DNA of 64,000 nucleotides from Prevotellaceae bacterium UBA1391 (GCA_002305265.1 DBQP01000022.1:1-64000); one strand, 5' to 3'. Numbered from the stretch's first letter, positions 52,979 to 62,278 are shown. Translations and numbers: made by a program. The notes: generated by a model not told the origin, from the letters alone.

Positions 52979-55351
52979 ATGAAGAAAACACTCACCCTTC
53001 TCCTGCTCGCGGCACTTCCCCTGCTCGGATTTGCGCAGAAGCCGAAAGGCACCTTCGAAGCGGGGGACAAGACTTTCCTGCTCAACGGCCAGCCCTTCGT
53101 CGTCAAGGCAGCCGAGCTACACTACCCCCGCATCCCGCGCGCCTACTGGGAGCACCGCATCAAGATGTGCAAGGCGCTTGGCATGAACACCATCTGCCTC
53201 TACGTGTTCTGGAACATCCACGAGCAGAAGGAAGGACAGTTCGATTTCACGGGCAACAACGACGTTGCGGCGTTCTGCCGCCTCGCCCAGAAGAACGGCA
53301 TGTACATCATCGTGCGTCCCGGCCCTTACGTCTGTGCCGAATGGGAGATGGGCGGACTGCCCTGGTGGCTGCTCAAGAAAAAGGACATCCGCCTGCGTGA
53401 GGACGATCCCTACTTCCTCGAGCGCGTGGAGATCTTCGAGAAAGAAGTGGGCAAGCAGCTTGCTCCGCTCACCATTCAGAACGGTGGCCCCATCATCATG
53501 GTGCAGGTGGAGAACGAATACGGCAGCTACGGCACGAACAAGCCGTATGTGGCCAAGGTGCGCGACATCGTCCGCAAGAGCGGCTTCGACAAGGTGGCGC
53601 TCTTCCAGTGCGACTGGTCGAGCAACTTCACGAACAACGGTCTCGACGATCTCATCTGGACAATGAACTTCGGCACCGGCGCCAACATCGACAATCAGTT
53701 CCGCCGCCTCAAGGAATTGCGCCCCAACTCGCCCCTGATGTGCTCTGAGTTCTGGAGCGGATGGTTCGACAAATGGGGTGCGCGCCACGAGACGCGCAAC
53801 GCCAAGGACATGGTGGCGGGCCTCGACGAGATGCTCTCCAAGGGCATTTCCTTCTCCCTCTACATGACCCACGGCGGCACGTCGTTCGGCCACTGGGCCG
53901 GCGCCAACTCTCCCGGCTTCGCGCCCGACGTGACGTCCTACGACTACGATGCGCCCATCAATGAGTATGGACAGGCCACGCCGAAGTTCCACCAGCTGCG
54001 CGAGATGATGACAAAGTACAACGACGGCAAGAAACTGGCGCCGATTCCCTCCATGCCCGCTCCCATCATCAGCATTCCGAAGTTTGAGCTGAAGGAGTTC
54101 TCCTCCATCCTCAACGGCCTCGACCCCACCCTCGCCGTCGCCGCGCCGAAGCAGGGAGGCATCATGACCTTCGAGGAGATGGACATGGGCTGGGGCAGCA
54201 TGCTCTACGTCACCCAGTTGCCCGCGATTGCCGCACCCAGCCTGCTCTACGCCGAAGTGCACGACTTTGCGCAGGTCTTCATCAACGGCCGCTACATCGG
54301 CAAGATCGACCGCGTGAAGAATGAGAAGAACCTCACCCTTCCCGCCGTGAAGGAGGGCGACGAGCTCGCCATCCTCGTCGAGGGCATGGGCCGCATCAAC
54401 TTCGGCCGCGCCATCAAGGACTTCAAGGGCATCATCGGCGACGTGACCCTGCAGACCACCATCGGCCAGACGGAAATCACGCTCAAGCCGCAGGCGTGGA
54501 CCCATGTCGCACTGCCCGACAGCTACGCCAAAGCCACCGACGCCTTCCGCCACAACAACGGCCAGAGCCGCCCGGGCGAGAACATCCTGAGCAAGCTCGA
54601 CGCCAACGACCTCACGACCAAGCCCGGATACTACCGCGGCACCTTCAACCTGACGAAGACGGGCGACACCTTCCTCAACTTCGAAACGTGGGGAAAGGGC
54701 CAGGTCTTCATCAACGGCCATGCCATCGGCCGCTTCTGGCGCATCGGCCCGCAGCAGACGCTCTACGTGCCCAGCAGCTGGCTGAAGAAAGGGCAGAACG
54801 AAATCATCGTGCTCGACGTCGTCGGCCCGCAGCAGGCCGTCGTGTGGGGACAGGACAAGCCCGAGCTCGACAAGCTCCAGCTTGAGAAGAGCAACAAGCA
54901 CAACAACCCCGGCGACCGTCCCGACCTCAACTCCGCCACCCCCGCCTACGCAGGCTCGTTTGCCACCGGCAATGGCTGGCAGACCGTGAAGTTCGCCCAG
55001 AACGCCAAGGGCCGCCTGCTGTGCATCGAGGTGCTCAGCAACCACAACAACGCGCAGCCCACCGCCGTGGCCGAAATCTACGCGCTCGACGCCAGCGGAA
55101 AGCGCATCAGCCGCGACAGCTGGAGCACGCGCTACGCCGACAGCGAGGAGGAGAACGGCAACCACACCGGCGACAAGGCCTTCGACCTGCAGGAGTCTAC
55201 CTACTGGCAGATCGTCAGAGGCTCCGACTTCCCGCACCTGCTCGTCATCGACCTCGGCGCCGAGCAGACCGTCAGCGGACTCGAATACATCCCGCGCGCC
55301 GAGCAAGGCGCGCCCGGCAGCGTGAAGGAATTCAAGGTCTACCTGCAGTAG
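52979..55351 (+). CDS. GH35 beta-galactosidase with C-terminal F5/8-type domain
   Basis: This 790-aa protein has a signal peptide (MKKTLTLLLLAALPLLGFAQ) and a GH35 barrel (about 28-350): AAELHYPRIPRAYWEHRIKM, GPYVCAEWEMGGLPWWLL, acid/base Glu180 in QVENEYGSYG and nucleophile Glu257 in MCSEFWSGWFDKWG. Beta-sandwich domains follow (about 400-640, FINGHAIGRFW), then a discoidin/CBM32-like domain (about 650-790). GH35 releases terminal beta-galactose, here likely from pectic galactan or host glycans. It shares the rpiB transcript. Confidence 0.93.
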   Translation: MKKTLTLLLLAALPLLGFAQKPKGTFEAGDKTFLLNGQPFVVKAAELHYPRIPRAYWEHRIKMCKALGMNTICLYVFWNIHEQKEGQFDFTGNNDVAAFCRLAQKNGMYIIVRPGPYVCAEWEMGGLPWWLLKKKDIRLREDDPYFLERVEIFEKEVGKQLAPLTIQNGGPIIMVQVENEYGSYGTNKPYVAKVRDIVRKSGFDKVALFQCDWSSNFTNNGLDDLIWTMNFGTGANIDNQFRRLKELRPNSPLMCSEFWSGWFDKWGARHETRNAKDMVAGLDEMLSKGISFSLYMTHGGTSFGHWAGANSPGFAPDVTSYDYDAPINEYGQATPKFHQLREMMTKYNDGKKLAPIPSMPAPIISIPKFELKEFSSILNGLDPTLAVAAPKQGGIMTFEEMDMGWGSMLYVTQLPAIAAPSLLYAEVHDFAQVFINGRYIGKIDRVKNEKNLTLPAVKEGDELAILVEGMGRINFGRAIKDFKGIIGDVTLQTTIGQTEITLKPQAWTHVALPDSYAKATDAFRHNNGQSRPGENILSKLDANDLTTKPGYYRGTFNLTKTGDTFLNFETWGKGQVFINGHAIGRFWRIGPQQTLYVPSSWLKKGQNEIIVLDVVGPQQAVVWGQDKPELDKLQLEKSNKHNNPGDRPDLNSATPAYAGSFATGNGWQTVKFAQNAKGRLLCIEVLSNHNNAQPTAVAEIYALDASGKRISRDSWSTRYADSEEENGNHTGDKAFDLQESTYWQIVRGSDFPHLLVIDLGAEQTVSGLEYIPRAEQGAPGSVKEFKVYLQ

Positions 55352-55381
55352 TCACTCCCTTCCGCCCACCATCCCCATCTC

Positions 55382-55417
55382 AGCCCGGTGCATCCCTTCC
55401 GATGTGCCGGGCTTTTG
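55382..55417 (+). terminator. Terminator of the rpiB-GH35 operon
   Basis: AGCCCGG and CCGGGCT with CAT/ATG above them form a stem, followed by TTTTGCTTT. It lies 30 bp past the GH35 stop. Confidence 0.75.
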
Positions 55418-55535
55418 CTTTCCTCCTCCCGCACCGCCGCCCGTCGACATGCCGCCAGCGGTCCATCCGCCCCTCGCCATCAGAACGTCTGCGCGCCGCT
55501 GCCGCCAAGTCAGAGCGTCATCGTCCTCCGCGCAC

Positions 55536-55589
55536 GAAGGCCTTCGCGCAGCATCGGGAAGGCCTTCTCAACGCCTCGCGAAGGCCTTC
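55536..55589. repeat. 22-bp-spaced GAAGGCCTTC triplet, locus 7
   Basis: Units start at 55536, 55558 and 55580, between the convergent GH35 and ferredoxin genes and between their terminators. The rest of 55418-55749 holds no gene I can support. Confidence 0.95.
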
Positions 55590-55749
55590 TCATTTCTTTC
55601 CCGACGAAAGCTGGGCTGTGCTCCGGTGCGGTGTAGCGCCACTCAAAGCGAGCCGTCGCCCCTCCCCGCGTGCCGCATACGACGGCTGGCGGCAGGGCGC
55701 GCGGCTGCGAACCATGCGCCTGCAGCGGCAGACGGAGGCAAAAAGAAAG

Positions 55750-55782
55750 CGCGGACAAGGAACAGAGCGTTCCTTGTCCGCG
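55750..55782 (-). terminator. Terminator of the ferredoxin gene
   Basis: CGCGGACAAGGAAC-AGAGC-GTTCCTTGTCCGCG is a perfect 14-bp stem 60 bp past the ferredoxin stop. Confidence 0.75.
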
Positions 55783-55843
55783 TTGTCTGTGGGCCGTGCA
55801 GCTGCTTGGGCTGTGCCGTCTGCTGCGCGAGCGGTCGCAGTCT

Positions 55844-56017
55844 TTATGCGCCTGGAGAGATTGCACCCGAGGGGCAAGCGTCTACGCAAGTGCCGCAGTC
55901 AATGCATGTGTCTGCGTCGATGACATATTTGGTGTCGCCTTCAGAGATAGCGCCCGTGGGGCATTCGCCTACACAAGAAGCGCACATCACGCAGTCGTCA
56001 GAAATTACATGAGCCAT
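55844..56017 (-). CDS. 2[4Fe-4S] ferredoxin, 57 aa
   Basis: On the minus strand ATG at 56017 opens a 57-codon gene: MAHVISDDCVMCASCVGECP ... TCIDCGTCVDACP, ending SPGA. Two CxxCxxCxxxCP motifs (from residues 9 and 38) bind two 4Fe-4S clusters, the classic clostridial-type ferredoxin. It carries electrons in the cytoplasm for anaerobic enzymes such as pyruvate:ferredoxin oxidoreductase. It has its own -7 box and terminator. Confidence 0.95.
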   Translation of the reverse strand: MAHVISDDCVMCASCVGECPTGAISEGDTKYVIDADTCIDCGTCVDACPSGAISPGA

Positions 56018-56077
56018 AAATCTTTACTTTAGAGGTATAAAAAATAGTTGTGAATGTTTCTCAGTGTTTAAGCGCAG

Positions 56078-56085
56078 CAAAGATA
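56078..56085 (-). promoter_or_regulatory. -7 element (TATCTTTG) of the ferredoxin gene
   Basis: TATCTTTG on the minus strand, about 60 bp before the ATG. The region to 56322 shows no other element except a weak TTACTTTG box near 56180 pointing right, possibly for porT. Confidence 0.6.
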
Positions 56086-56322
56086 AGACAAAAAAGTGAT
56101 ACGGCGAAAGGAGCAATCAAAAAAAATGTTTCCGCATGATGTTTTTCTCTTTTATGCAATAAAAACCAGTTTATTTCCGTTACTTTGCAATAGTACAGGA
56201 CCGACGCACAAAGCCGGCGGCGCCCGCATCGAGGCCCGTCCGCCACGCGTGCGCTCACCCCGGCAGCCACCGCCCGCGGGCCGCCCGCCGGGCCATCCAT
56301 CCGAAGCAAGAAAGACAAAGGA

Positions 56323-57072
56323 ATGAAATCGCATGCCCAATCCCCATACTCCCCCAGCTGCTGGCGCAGCCTCTGCGCATGGCTGGCGGCCGCCGTGCTG
56401 ATGCTCTCGGCCACTGGTGCCGGGGCACAGACGCGGAAGGTGATGAACCGCCCCTACGTCGACCAGCGCCGGCTTCACTACGGCTTTCTGGCCGGCTTCC
56501 ACATGCAGGATCTGGAACTTCAGCACAACGGATTCACCGACGCCGCAGGCAACCAGTGGCATGCCGACGCAGGCAGCTACGAGCCGGGCTTCAGCGTCGG
56601 CGTACTGGCCGAGCTGCGCCTGAACGAGAATTTCTCGCTGCGCGCCATCCCCAGCATGCACTTCGGCACGCGCAACATGACCTACCACAACGCCCTCAAC
56701 GACGAGGAGCAGCGGCAGACGCTCAAGTCCACCTTCATCTCGCTGCCGCTCAACCTCAAGTTCGCCGCCGAGCGCTTCAACAACTACCGGCCCTACCTCG
56801 TGGCGGGCATCAACCCGATGTACGACCTCACCGTGAAGAAAGGACAGAACTTGCTGCTCAAAGCCTTCGACTGCTATCTGGAGGTGGGACTCGGCTGCGA
56901 CTTCTACACCCCATTCTTCAAGTTCATCCCCGAAATCAAGTTCGCGTACGGACTTGCCAACGTCGTCGACAAGAAACGTCCCGACCTCACCAATCCCGAA
57001 CAGCTCATCTTCACCAACAGCATCGACAAGGGACGCTCGAAGATGATCATCTTCACCTTCTATTTCGAGTAG
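56323..57072 (+). CDS. porT: Type IX secretion system protein PorT
   Basis: This 249-aa protein has a signal peptide (about 1-35, ending SATGAGAQ) then RKVMNRPYVDQRRLHYGFLAGFHMQDL, YEPGFSVGVLAELRLNENFSLRAIPSMHFG, FNNYRPYLVAGINPMYDL, CYLEVGLGCDFYTPFFKFIPEIKFAYGL and the barrel-closing end MIIFTFYFE. That series matches PorT, an outer-membrane barrel needed for T9SS. It fits the sorting domains on proteins at 5966, 20660 and 42966. Confidence 0.85.
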   Translation: MKSHAQSPYSPSCWRSLCAWLAAAVLMLSATGAGAQTRKVMNRPYVDQRRLHYGFLAGFHMQDLELQHNGFTDAAGNQWHADAGSYEPGFSVGVLAELRLNENFSLRAIPSMHFGTRNMTYHNALNDEEQRQTLKSTFISLPLNLKFAAERFNNYRPYLVAGINPMYDLTVKKGQNLLLKAFDCYLEVGLGCDFYTPFFKFIPEIKFAYGLANVVDKKRPDLTNPEQLIFTNSIDKGRSKMIIFTFYFE

Positions 57073-57198
57073 TCCACCCCCGCGGCAGCCGTCGCAAGGC
57101 CGCGCCACCGCAATTGCGCAGGCAGGCCCGCACGGCACGGCAGGCGGAAAGAAACCACCCAACAGGCCCGGCAGCCCCATGCGGCCGGCCATCGCCCC

Positions 57199-58242
57199 AT
57201 GAAATACTCCATCATCATCCCCGTCTTCAATCGTCCCGACGAAGTGGACGAGCTGCTCGAGAGCCTCACGCAGCAAACCCTGCCTGCAGACGACTTCGAA
57301 GTGATCGTCGTGGAGGACGGCTCCGAGCGCGACTGCCGCGAAGTGGTCGGGCGCTATGAAGACCGGCTCCGCATCCACTACCACGTGAAAGCGAACGGCG
57401 GCCCTGGGCCCGCCCGCAACTTCGGCGCCGAGCAGGCCACAGGCGACTACCTGCTCATCCTCGACTCCGACGTCGTCCTGCCGCCCGCCTACCTCGCCTC
57501 CGTCGACGCCGAGCTGGCCGCCCATCCCTGCGAGGCCTTCGGCGGACCCGACGCCGCCCACGAGAGCTTCACGCAGATGCAGAAAGCCATCAGCTACGCC
57601 ATGACCTCCTTCTTCACCACCGGAGGCATCCGCGGCGGCAAGCAGAAGCTCGACAAGTTCTATCCGCGCTCCTTCAACATGGGCGTACGACGCGACGTCT
57701 ACGCCGCGCTGAGGGGCTTCTCCCGCATGCGGTTTGGCGAGGACGTGGATTTCAGCTACCGCATCTTCGAGCACGGCTACACGGCCCGCCTCTTTCCCTC
57801 CGCATGGGTTTGGCACAAACGCCGCACCGACCTCGACAAATTCTTCAAGCAAGTGTTCAACTCCGGCATCGCCCGCATCAACCTCACCAAGCGGCATCCC
57901 GGCACGTTGAAGCTCGTCCACCTGCTGCCGGCCGCCTTCACCGTGGGCGTCATCGCGCTGCTGGCCGCAGCCATCGTGCTGCGCCTGCTCAACGCCGATG
58001 CGCCACCCGCCGCCTCCGTCCATCTCTGGCTATGGCCACTGCTGCCCATCCTGCTGTTCATCGTCCTCATCTTCGTCGACGCCACCCGCGTCAGCCGCTC
58101 CCTCGTGGTGGGCTTCCTCGCCATCGAGGCCGCCTTTGTCCAGCTCATGGGCTACGGCCTCGGTTTCCTCAAAGCGTGGTGGCAACGCTATGTGATGGGC
58201 CGCAGCGAGTTCTCCGCGTTCGAGAAGAACTTCTACGATTAG
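57199..58242 (+). CDS. GT2 glycosyltransferase with C-terminal membrane segments
   Basis: This 347-aa protein starts MKYSIIIPVFNRPDEVDELLESL, a GT-A fold. DFEVIVVEDGS, GPGPARNFGAEQATGDYLLILDSDVVLPP (the DxD-like DSD) and GFSRMRFGEDVDFSYRIFEHG (ED acid) follow, with two or three hydrophobic segments near 250-320. It transfers a sugar from a nucleotide donor to a lipid or glycan at the inner membrane. It lies 126 bp after porT; specificity is unknown. Confidence 0.88.
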   Translation: MKYSIIIPVFNRPDEVDELLESLTQQTLPADDFEVIVVEDGSERDCREVVGRYEDRLRIHYHVKANGGPGPARNFGAEQATGDYLLILDSDVVLPPAYLASVDAELAAHPCEAFGGPDAAHESFTQMQKAISYAMTSFFTTGGIRGGKQKLDKFYPRSFNMGVRRDVYAALRGFSRMRFGEDVDFSYRIFEHGYTARLFPSAWVWHKRRTDLDKFFKQVFNSGIARINLTKRHPGTLKLVHLLPAAFTVGVIALLAAAIVLRLLNADAPPAASVHLWLWPLLPILLFIVLIFVDATRVSRSLVVGFLAIEAAFVQLMGYGLGFLKAWWQRYVMGRSEFSAFEKNFYD

Positions 58243-58402
58243 TCCGTACAAGCCCCTCCGGCAGCGCGCCGCGACATCTGGCCGCAGCCCCATGCCAACC
58301 ACCAGGCGCAGCCAGGCCCACGCCATCCTCCCCCCCGAAACGACCACCTTGCCGCGACGCCCTGCGCGACGCGCAGCCCACCCACCTTCCAGCCGCACCA
58401 CC

Positions 58403-59173
58403 ATGACCGAACTGCCAAGCTCACAGGAGGACTACCTGCTCTCCGAGACACTGTATCACGACGCTGCCGCCGACCATTCCACGCCCAACGGACGTGCCAT
58501 CAAGGAACTGGCAGCAGAAGACAGACCGCGCGAGAAACTCCTCGAACGCGGCGCCGAGTCGCTCTCCAACGCAGAGCTCCTGGCCATCCTCATCGGCAGC
58601 GGCACACGGAAGATGAGCGCCGTCGAGCTCATGTCGCGCATCATGGCCGACTGCGACAACAAACTGGTGCTGCTCAACCGCATGTCCGTGGAAGACCTGA
58701 TGGCGTACAACGGCATCGGAGAAGCCAAGGCCATCACACTGAAAGCAGCCAGCGAGCTCGGCAATCGCCGCTCGCTGGAGTCCGTCAGCCGCGATTTGAT
58801 GAAGTTCGACTCGTCGGCCGATATCTACGCCTATATGCGTCCGATCCTGCAAGACCGCGGACATGAGGAGTGCTGGGTGCTGCTGCTCAACAACAGCGCG
58901 CGCCTCATCAAGCGCAAGCGCATCAGCACAGGCGGGCAGACGAGCACGCTGGTCGATGTGCGCATGGTGATGAAAGCCGCCTTGCTCGCCGAAGCCACCT
59001 CGCTCATTCTGGTGCACAACCATCCTTCCGGCGCATCTCGTCCGAGCCGCGACGACATCCAGCTGACGGAAAGGGTGCGCGACGCCGCCCGCACATTGAA
59101 CCTGACGCTGCTCGACCACATCATCGTGGCCGACGGCGAATACTACTCCTTCAGCGACGAAGGCAAGCTGTAA
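58403..59173 (+). CDS. radC: RadC-family JAB-domain protein
   Basis: Starting at 58403 (MTELPSSQEDYLLSETLYHD) the protein is 256 aa. The N-terminal UPF0758 helix-hairpin-helix part (GAESLSNAELLAILIGSGTRKMSAVELM, YNGIGEAKAITLKAASELG) is followed by an MPN/JAB domain with the metal motif LVHNHPSGASRPSRDD and LLDHIIVADGEYYSF. RadC proteins were once linked to DNA repair; their real activity is unsettled. The N-terminal ~35 residues before GRAIKEL are non-conserved, so a later start cannot be ruled out. Confidence 0.9.
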   Translation: MTELPSSQEDYLLSETLYHDAAADHSTPNGRAIKELAAEDRPREKLLERGAESLSNAELLAILIGSGTRKMSAVELMSRIMADCDNKLVLLNRMSVEDLMAYNGIGEAKAITLKAASELGNRRSLESVSRDLMKFDSSADIYAYMRPILQDRGHEECWVLLLNNSARLIKRKRISTGGQTSTLVDVRMVMKAALLAEATSLILVHNHPSGASRPSRDDIQLTERVRDAARTLNLTLLDHIIVADGEYYSFSDEGKL

Positions 59174-59300
59174 GCATCGGCTTGCCAGCTGCACGAAGCG
59201 GCGGCGGCGCACCACCAGACTTTGCTGATGCCGCCTCCCCTCCTCTGGGTGGCTATCTGCATCACCCTCCGTGGCTATCCGCATCACCCTCCTACAGCGT

Positions 59301-59346
59301 AAGCGGCTCACCGCAGCAACCCATTGGTTGCCGCGGCGAGCCGCTT
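59301..59346. terminator. Terminator between radC and queA
   Basis: AAGCGGCTC ... GAGCCGCTT with an inner stem CAACC-CATT-GGTTG. It lies between convergent genes. Confidence 0.7.
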
Positions 59347-59419
59347 TCGTCTGAAAACCACAGGCGCTCCCTGCGCCTTTCTTCTCCCGGCACGCGGCAG
59401 AAGGCGCCTTTCCAGCAGG

Positions 59420-60724
59420 CTACGGTATCAGCAGGCTGGAGTCGCCATAGCTGAGAAAACGGAAGTCATGCGCCAGTGCATAGTCGTAGATCCGCCGCCA
59501 GTCGCCGCCCACGAAGGCGCTCACCAGCAGCAGCAGCGTAGACTGCGGCTGATGGAAGTTCGTCACCATGCGGCGCACGATGTGGTAGCGATAGCCCGGA
59601 GCGATGATGATTTGCGTGGAGGTGTGCAGCGCCGCCAGCTGGTGGCGGTCGAGATACGTCAGGATATTTTGCAGGTAGCGCATCGTCAGCGCGTCGGCCT
59701 CAGCCTCGTCCTGCGGCGCTGCCGCATCCGCTTCGTAGGGTTCCCACTGCTGTACGTGCAGTTCGTCCTCGCTCAGCTCCATCGAGCGGTCCAACTTGCG
59801 CCCGATGTAGTATAGGCTCTCCAGCGTGCGCACGGAGGTCGTGCCCACCGCAATGGCGCGCCCATTGTGCCGGAGGAGCTTCTCGATGGTCTGCCGGCGC
59901 ACGACGATGAACTCAGAATGCATGGTATGGTCGGCAATTTCCTCGCTCTTGACGGGCTTGAACGTGCCGGCGCCCACGTGCAGCGTCAGTTCCTCGCGGT
60001 CGATGCCGGCCGCGTCAATCTCACGCAGCACGCGCTCGGTGAAGTGCAGTCCGGCCGTCGGGGCAGCCACGCTGCCCTTGATTTTCGAATACACCGTCTG
60101 ATAGGTCCGCAGGTCGCTCTCCTGCGTCTCGCGGTTGAGATACGGCGGAATGGGCAACTCGCCCACCGCGTCGAGCACCTCGGCGAAGCTCACGGTGTCG
60201 TCGTTCCAGCAGAAGCGCACGCGGTGGTTGGTGCCGTCGTTGCCCGGATGCGAAGCCGGCTCGGCAACCGACGCCTCCTCTGCCGGCGCAAGCGGCAGGC
60301 GCTCCGCGGTCAGCCGCAGCGTCTGTCCCCTCACGACAATCTCGCGCGACAGCACGCCGCTCTTCCAGCGCTTCAGGTTGCCCACCATGCACAGCCACTC
60401 CACGCTGCCCGTGGTCGAGAAATTGAGCTGATAGTCGAGCGGCGAGAAAGGCTCCATGCAGAAGATCTCGATGAGCGCTCCCGTGTCCTTGCGGAAGTGC
60501 ATGCGCGCCTGGATCACGCGCGTGTTGTTGAACACCATGAGCGAGCCATCGGGCAGGTAGTGTGTGATATGCGTGAACGTATCCTCGATCACCTCGCCAT
60601 GGTGGTAGACGAGCAGTTTGCTGGCATCGCGCTCCGCCAGCGGAAATTTGGCGATGCGCTCGTCGGGCAGTGGATAGTCGAAATCGGCAATCTGGATATG
60701 CTTCGGAGAGTTTTCCTGAGTCAT
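59420..60724 (-). CDS. queA: tRNA preQ1(34) S-adenosylmethionine ribosyltransferase-isomerase
   Basis: This 434-aa protein begins MTQENSPKHIQIADFDYPLPDERIAKFPL. It has SLMVFNNTRVIQARMHF, PPYLNR, YQTVYSKIKGSVAAPTAGLHFTERVL and TLHVGAGTFKPVKSEEIADHTMHSE, the QueA signatures. It makes epoxyqueuosine in tRNA by transferring ribosyl from SAM. Its ATG overlaps the end of the upstream birA gene by 4 bp, so translation is coupled. It is somewhat long for QueA because of an acidic segment near residue 330 (DAAAPQDEAEAD). Confidence 0.95.
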   Translation of the reverse strand: MTQENSPKHIQIADFDYPLPDERIAKFPLAERDASKLLVYHHGEVIEDTFTHITHYLPDGSLMVFNNTRVIQARMHFRKDTGALIEIFCMEPFSPLDYQLNFSTTGSVEWLCMVGNLKRWKSGVLSREIVVRGQTLRLTAERLPLAPAEEASVAEPASHPGNDGTNHRVRFCWNDDTVSFAEVLDAVGELPIPPYLNRETQESDLRTYQTVYSKIKGSVAAPTAGLHFTERVLREIDAAGIDREELTLHVGAGTFKPVKSEEIADHTMHSEFIVVRRQTIEKLLRHNGRAIAVGTTSVRTLESLYYIGRKLDRSMELSEDELHVQQWEPYEADAAAPQDEAEADALTMRYLQNILTYLDRHQLAALHTSTQIIIAPGYRYHIVRRMVTNFHQPQSTLLLLVSAFVGGDWRRIYDYALAHDFRFLSYGDSSLLIP

Positions 60725-61512
60725 GAGATGGGAATATTGGGAGATGGCGGAAGCACAAAGCGCACTTCCTTGAATTCATAGCGGCGCAGCTCGCCCCCGC
60801 GCGTGCGGAGCAGCAGATAGCCGGACGGTTCGATACCCTCGATGCAGGCCTCGAACGCGCCTGCGGCATCGGCAAAGGGATGGAAACCCGAGCGACGGTA
60901 GAGGTGCTGTAGGTAGAGGCGGCGCACCTCGTCGGCCCCGCCCGCGCGCAGCAGGTAGTAGAGGCGCGCGAAAGCCGACACGATGCGGACGAGCAAGGCG
61001 TCGCGGTCCAGCTCATCGCCGCCGCACACCTGGCGCAGCGAGATGGGGTTGGGCGCACCGCTCACGAAGTGGCACTGATTGACATTCACGCCGGTGCCGA
61101 TGACCACCGTCTCGAGACGCCCGCCCTTCAGTCCGCATTCCATCAGCGTACCACTGATTTTGGCGTCGCGGAAGTAGATGTCGTTGGGCCACTTCACGCT
61201 GAAGTGTGGCGCCAGCGCCTCGCCAGCCGTCTGCCGGAGCGCCTCGCACACGGCCAACGCGATGCACTGGCTCAGCAGGAACTGCTCCGACGGCCGGAGA
61301 AAGGAGGGGCGGCAAAGGAGGGAGAACGTGAGATTCTGCCCGTCGGCCGACTCCCACACATTGCCTTGCATGCCCCGCCCCTGCGTCTGCGCATCGGCCG
61401 AAACCAGCGTCAGGTCGGGCCAGTCGGCTCCCTCGGCCAGCTGCTGAAGCACGTAGCTGTTGGTGGAACCGACGCGGTCGAGGCGGATATGTAGGGCGGG
61501 AAGAGGCTGCAT
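60721..61512 (-). CDS. birA: Biotin--[acetyl-CoA-carboxylase] ligase
   Basis: Starting at 61512 (MQPLPALHIRLDRVGSTNSY) the protein is 263 aa with no N-terminal DNA-binding domain, so it is a ligase only. It has STNSYVLQQL, DAQTQGRGMQGNVWES (biotinyl-AMP loop), VKWPNDIYFRDAKISGTLMEC and VVIGTGVNVNQ. It attaches biotin to carboxylase carrier proteins. It overlaps queA by 4 bp. A longer open frame upstream has no conserved sequence. Confidence 0.94.
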   Translation of the reverse strand: MQPLPALHIRLDRVGSTNSYVLQQLAEGADWPDLTLVSADAQTQGRGMQGNVWESADGQNLTFSLLCRPSFLRPSEQFLLSQCIALAVCEALRQTAGEALAPHFSVKWPNDIYFRDAKISGTLMECGLKGGRLETVVIGTGVNVNQCHFVSGAPNPISLRQVCGGDELDRDALLVRIVSAFARLYYLLRAGGADEVRRLYLQHLYRRSGFHPFADAAGAFEACIEGIEPSGYLLLRTRGGELRRYEFKEVRFVLPPSPNIPIS

Positions 61513-61556
61513 GGCGTTGTCGGGCGGCAGAGAGTACGCATGCTGCCAACCGGCTG

Positions 61557-61564
61557 CAAAGTTA
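61557..61564 (-). promoter_or_regulatory. -7 element (TAACTTTG) of birA-queA
   Basis: TAACTTTG on the minus strand, 45 bp upstream of the birA ATG. Confidence 0.55.
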
Positions 61565-61659
61565 CGGATTTTATGCGACACAGCCAGCGCCTCACCTTCC
61601 AAATCGTCGGGCCCCTCCCCTGCCGCACGGCGCAGCCCGGCGGCAGCGCGGACAAAAAC

Positions 61660-61690
61660 TTGCCCACGTCGGATTTTTCCTTTACCTTTG
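61660..61690 (+). promoter_or_regulatory. Promoter of tadA
   Basis: TTG (61660-61662), 20 bp, then TACCTTTG (61683-61690). The transcript would start at or just past the ATG at 61696, so the message is nearly leaderless. Confidence 0.65.
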
Positions 61691-61695
61691 CTCCC

Positions 61696-62154
61696 ATGAA
61701 TCAGAATCAGCACACCGACACGGCCACCGACGAGCGCTTCATGCGAATGGCACTGGCCGAGGCAGCCGAGGCACTGGCGCAGGACGAAGTGCCCATCGGC
61801 GCAGTGGTCGTGGCCGACGGCATGGTCGTCGGCCGCGGACACAACCTGACGGAGACGCTGCGCGACGTGACGGCACACGCCGAGATGCAGGCCATCACGG
61901 CGGCCGCCGCGAGCATCGGCGGAAAATATCTGGACGCCTGCACGCTCTACGTCACCGTGGAACCGTGCATCATGTGCGCCGGCGCCATCGGATGGAGCCA
62001 GATGGGACGCATCGTCTATGGCGCGCCCGACCCCAAGCGCGGCTTCCAAACTTATGCGCCCCGGGCTTTCCACCCCCGCGCCAGCGTCACGCAGGGCATT
62101 CTCGAGGAAGAGTGCGCGCAGCTCATGCGCGACTTCTTCCGCCGCAAGCGCTGA
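61696..62154 (+). CDS. tadA: tRNA adenosine(34) deaminase
   Basis: Starting at 61696 (MNQNQHTDTATDERFMRMAL) the protein is 152 aa. Zinc ligands and the catalytic Glu are present: His61 and Glu63 in TAHAEMQAI, Cys91 and Cys94 in EPCIMCAGAI. It converts A34 to inosine in tRNA-Arg. An upstream extension to 61540 is not conserved. The promoter sits almost on the start codon. Confidence 0.93.
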   Translation: MNQNQHTDTATDERFMRMALAEAAEALAQDEVPIGAVVVADGMVVGRGHNLTETLRDVTAHAEMQAITAAAASIGGKYLDACTLYVTVEPCIMCAGAIGWSQMGRIVYGAPDPKRGFQTYAPRAFHPRASVTQGILEEECAQLMRDFFRRKR

Positions 62155-62278
62155 CATCACCGGCCACCGCCGCCGGCGTTGCTACCTCCGGCACACTTCA
62201 ACAGAGAGAAGCACCCACGCCACGTGACGCGCCACACCGCACGTTGCTCCATGCAGCGCGTCGTCAGCACCTCATCAC

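Noticed and set aside
55180..55200. Another GAAGGCCTTC site inside the GH35 gene
   Set aside because: The sequence is CAAGGCCTTC, a single partial match in coding DNA without 22-bp partners.
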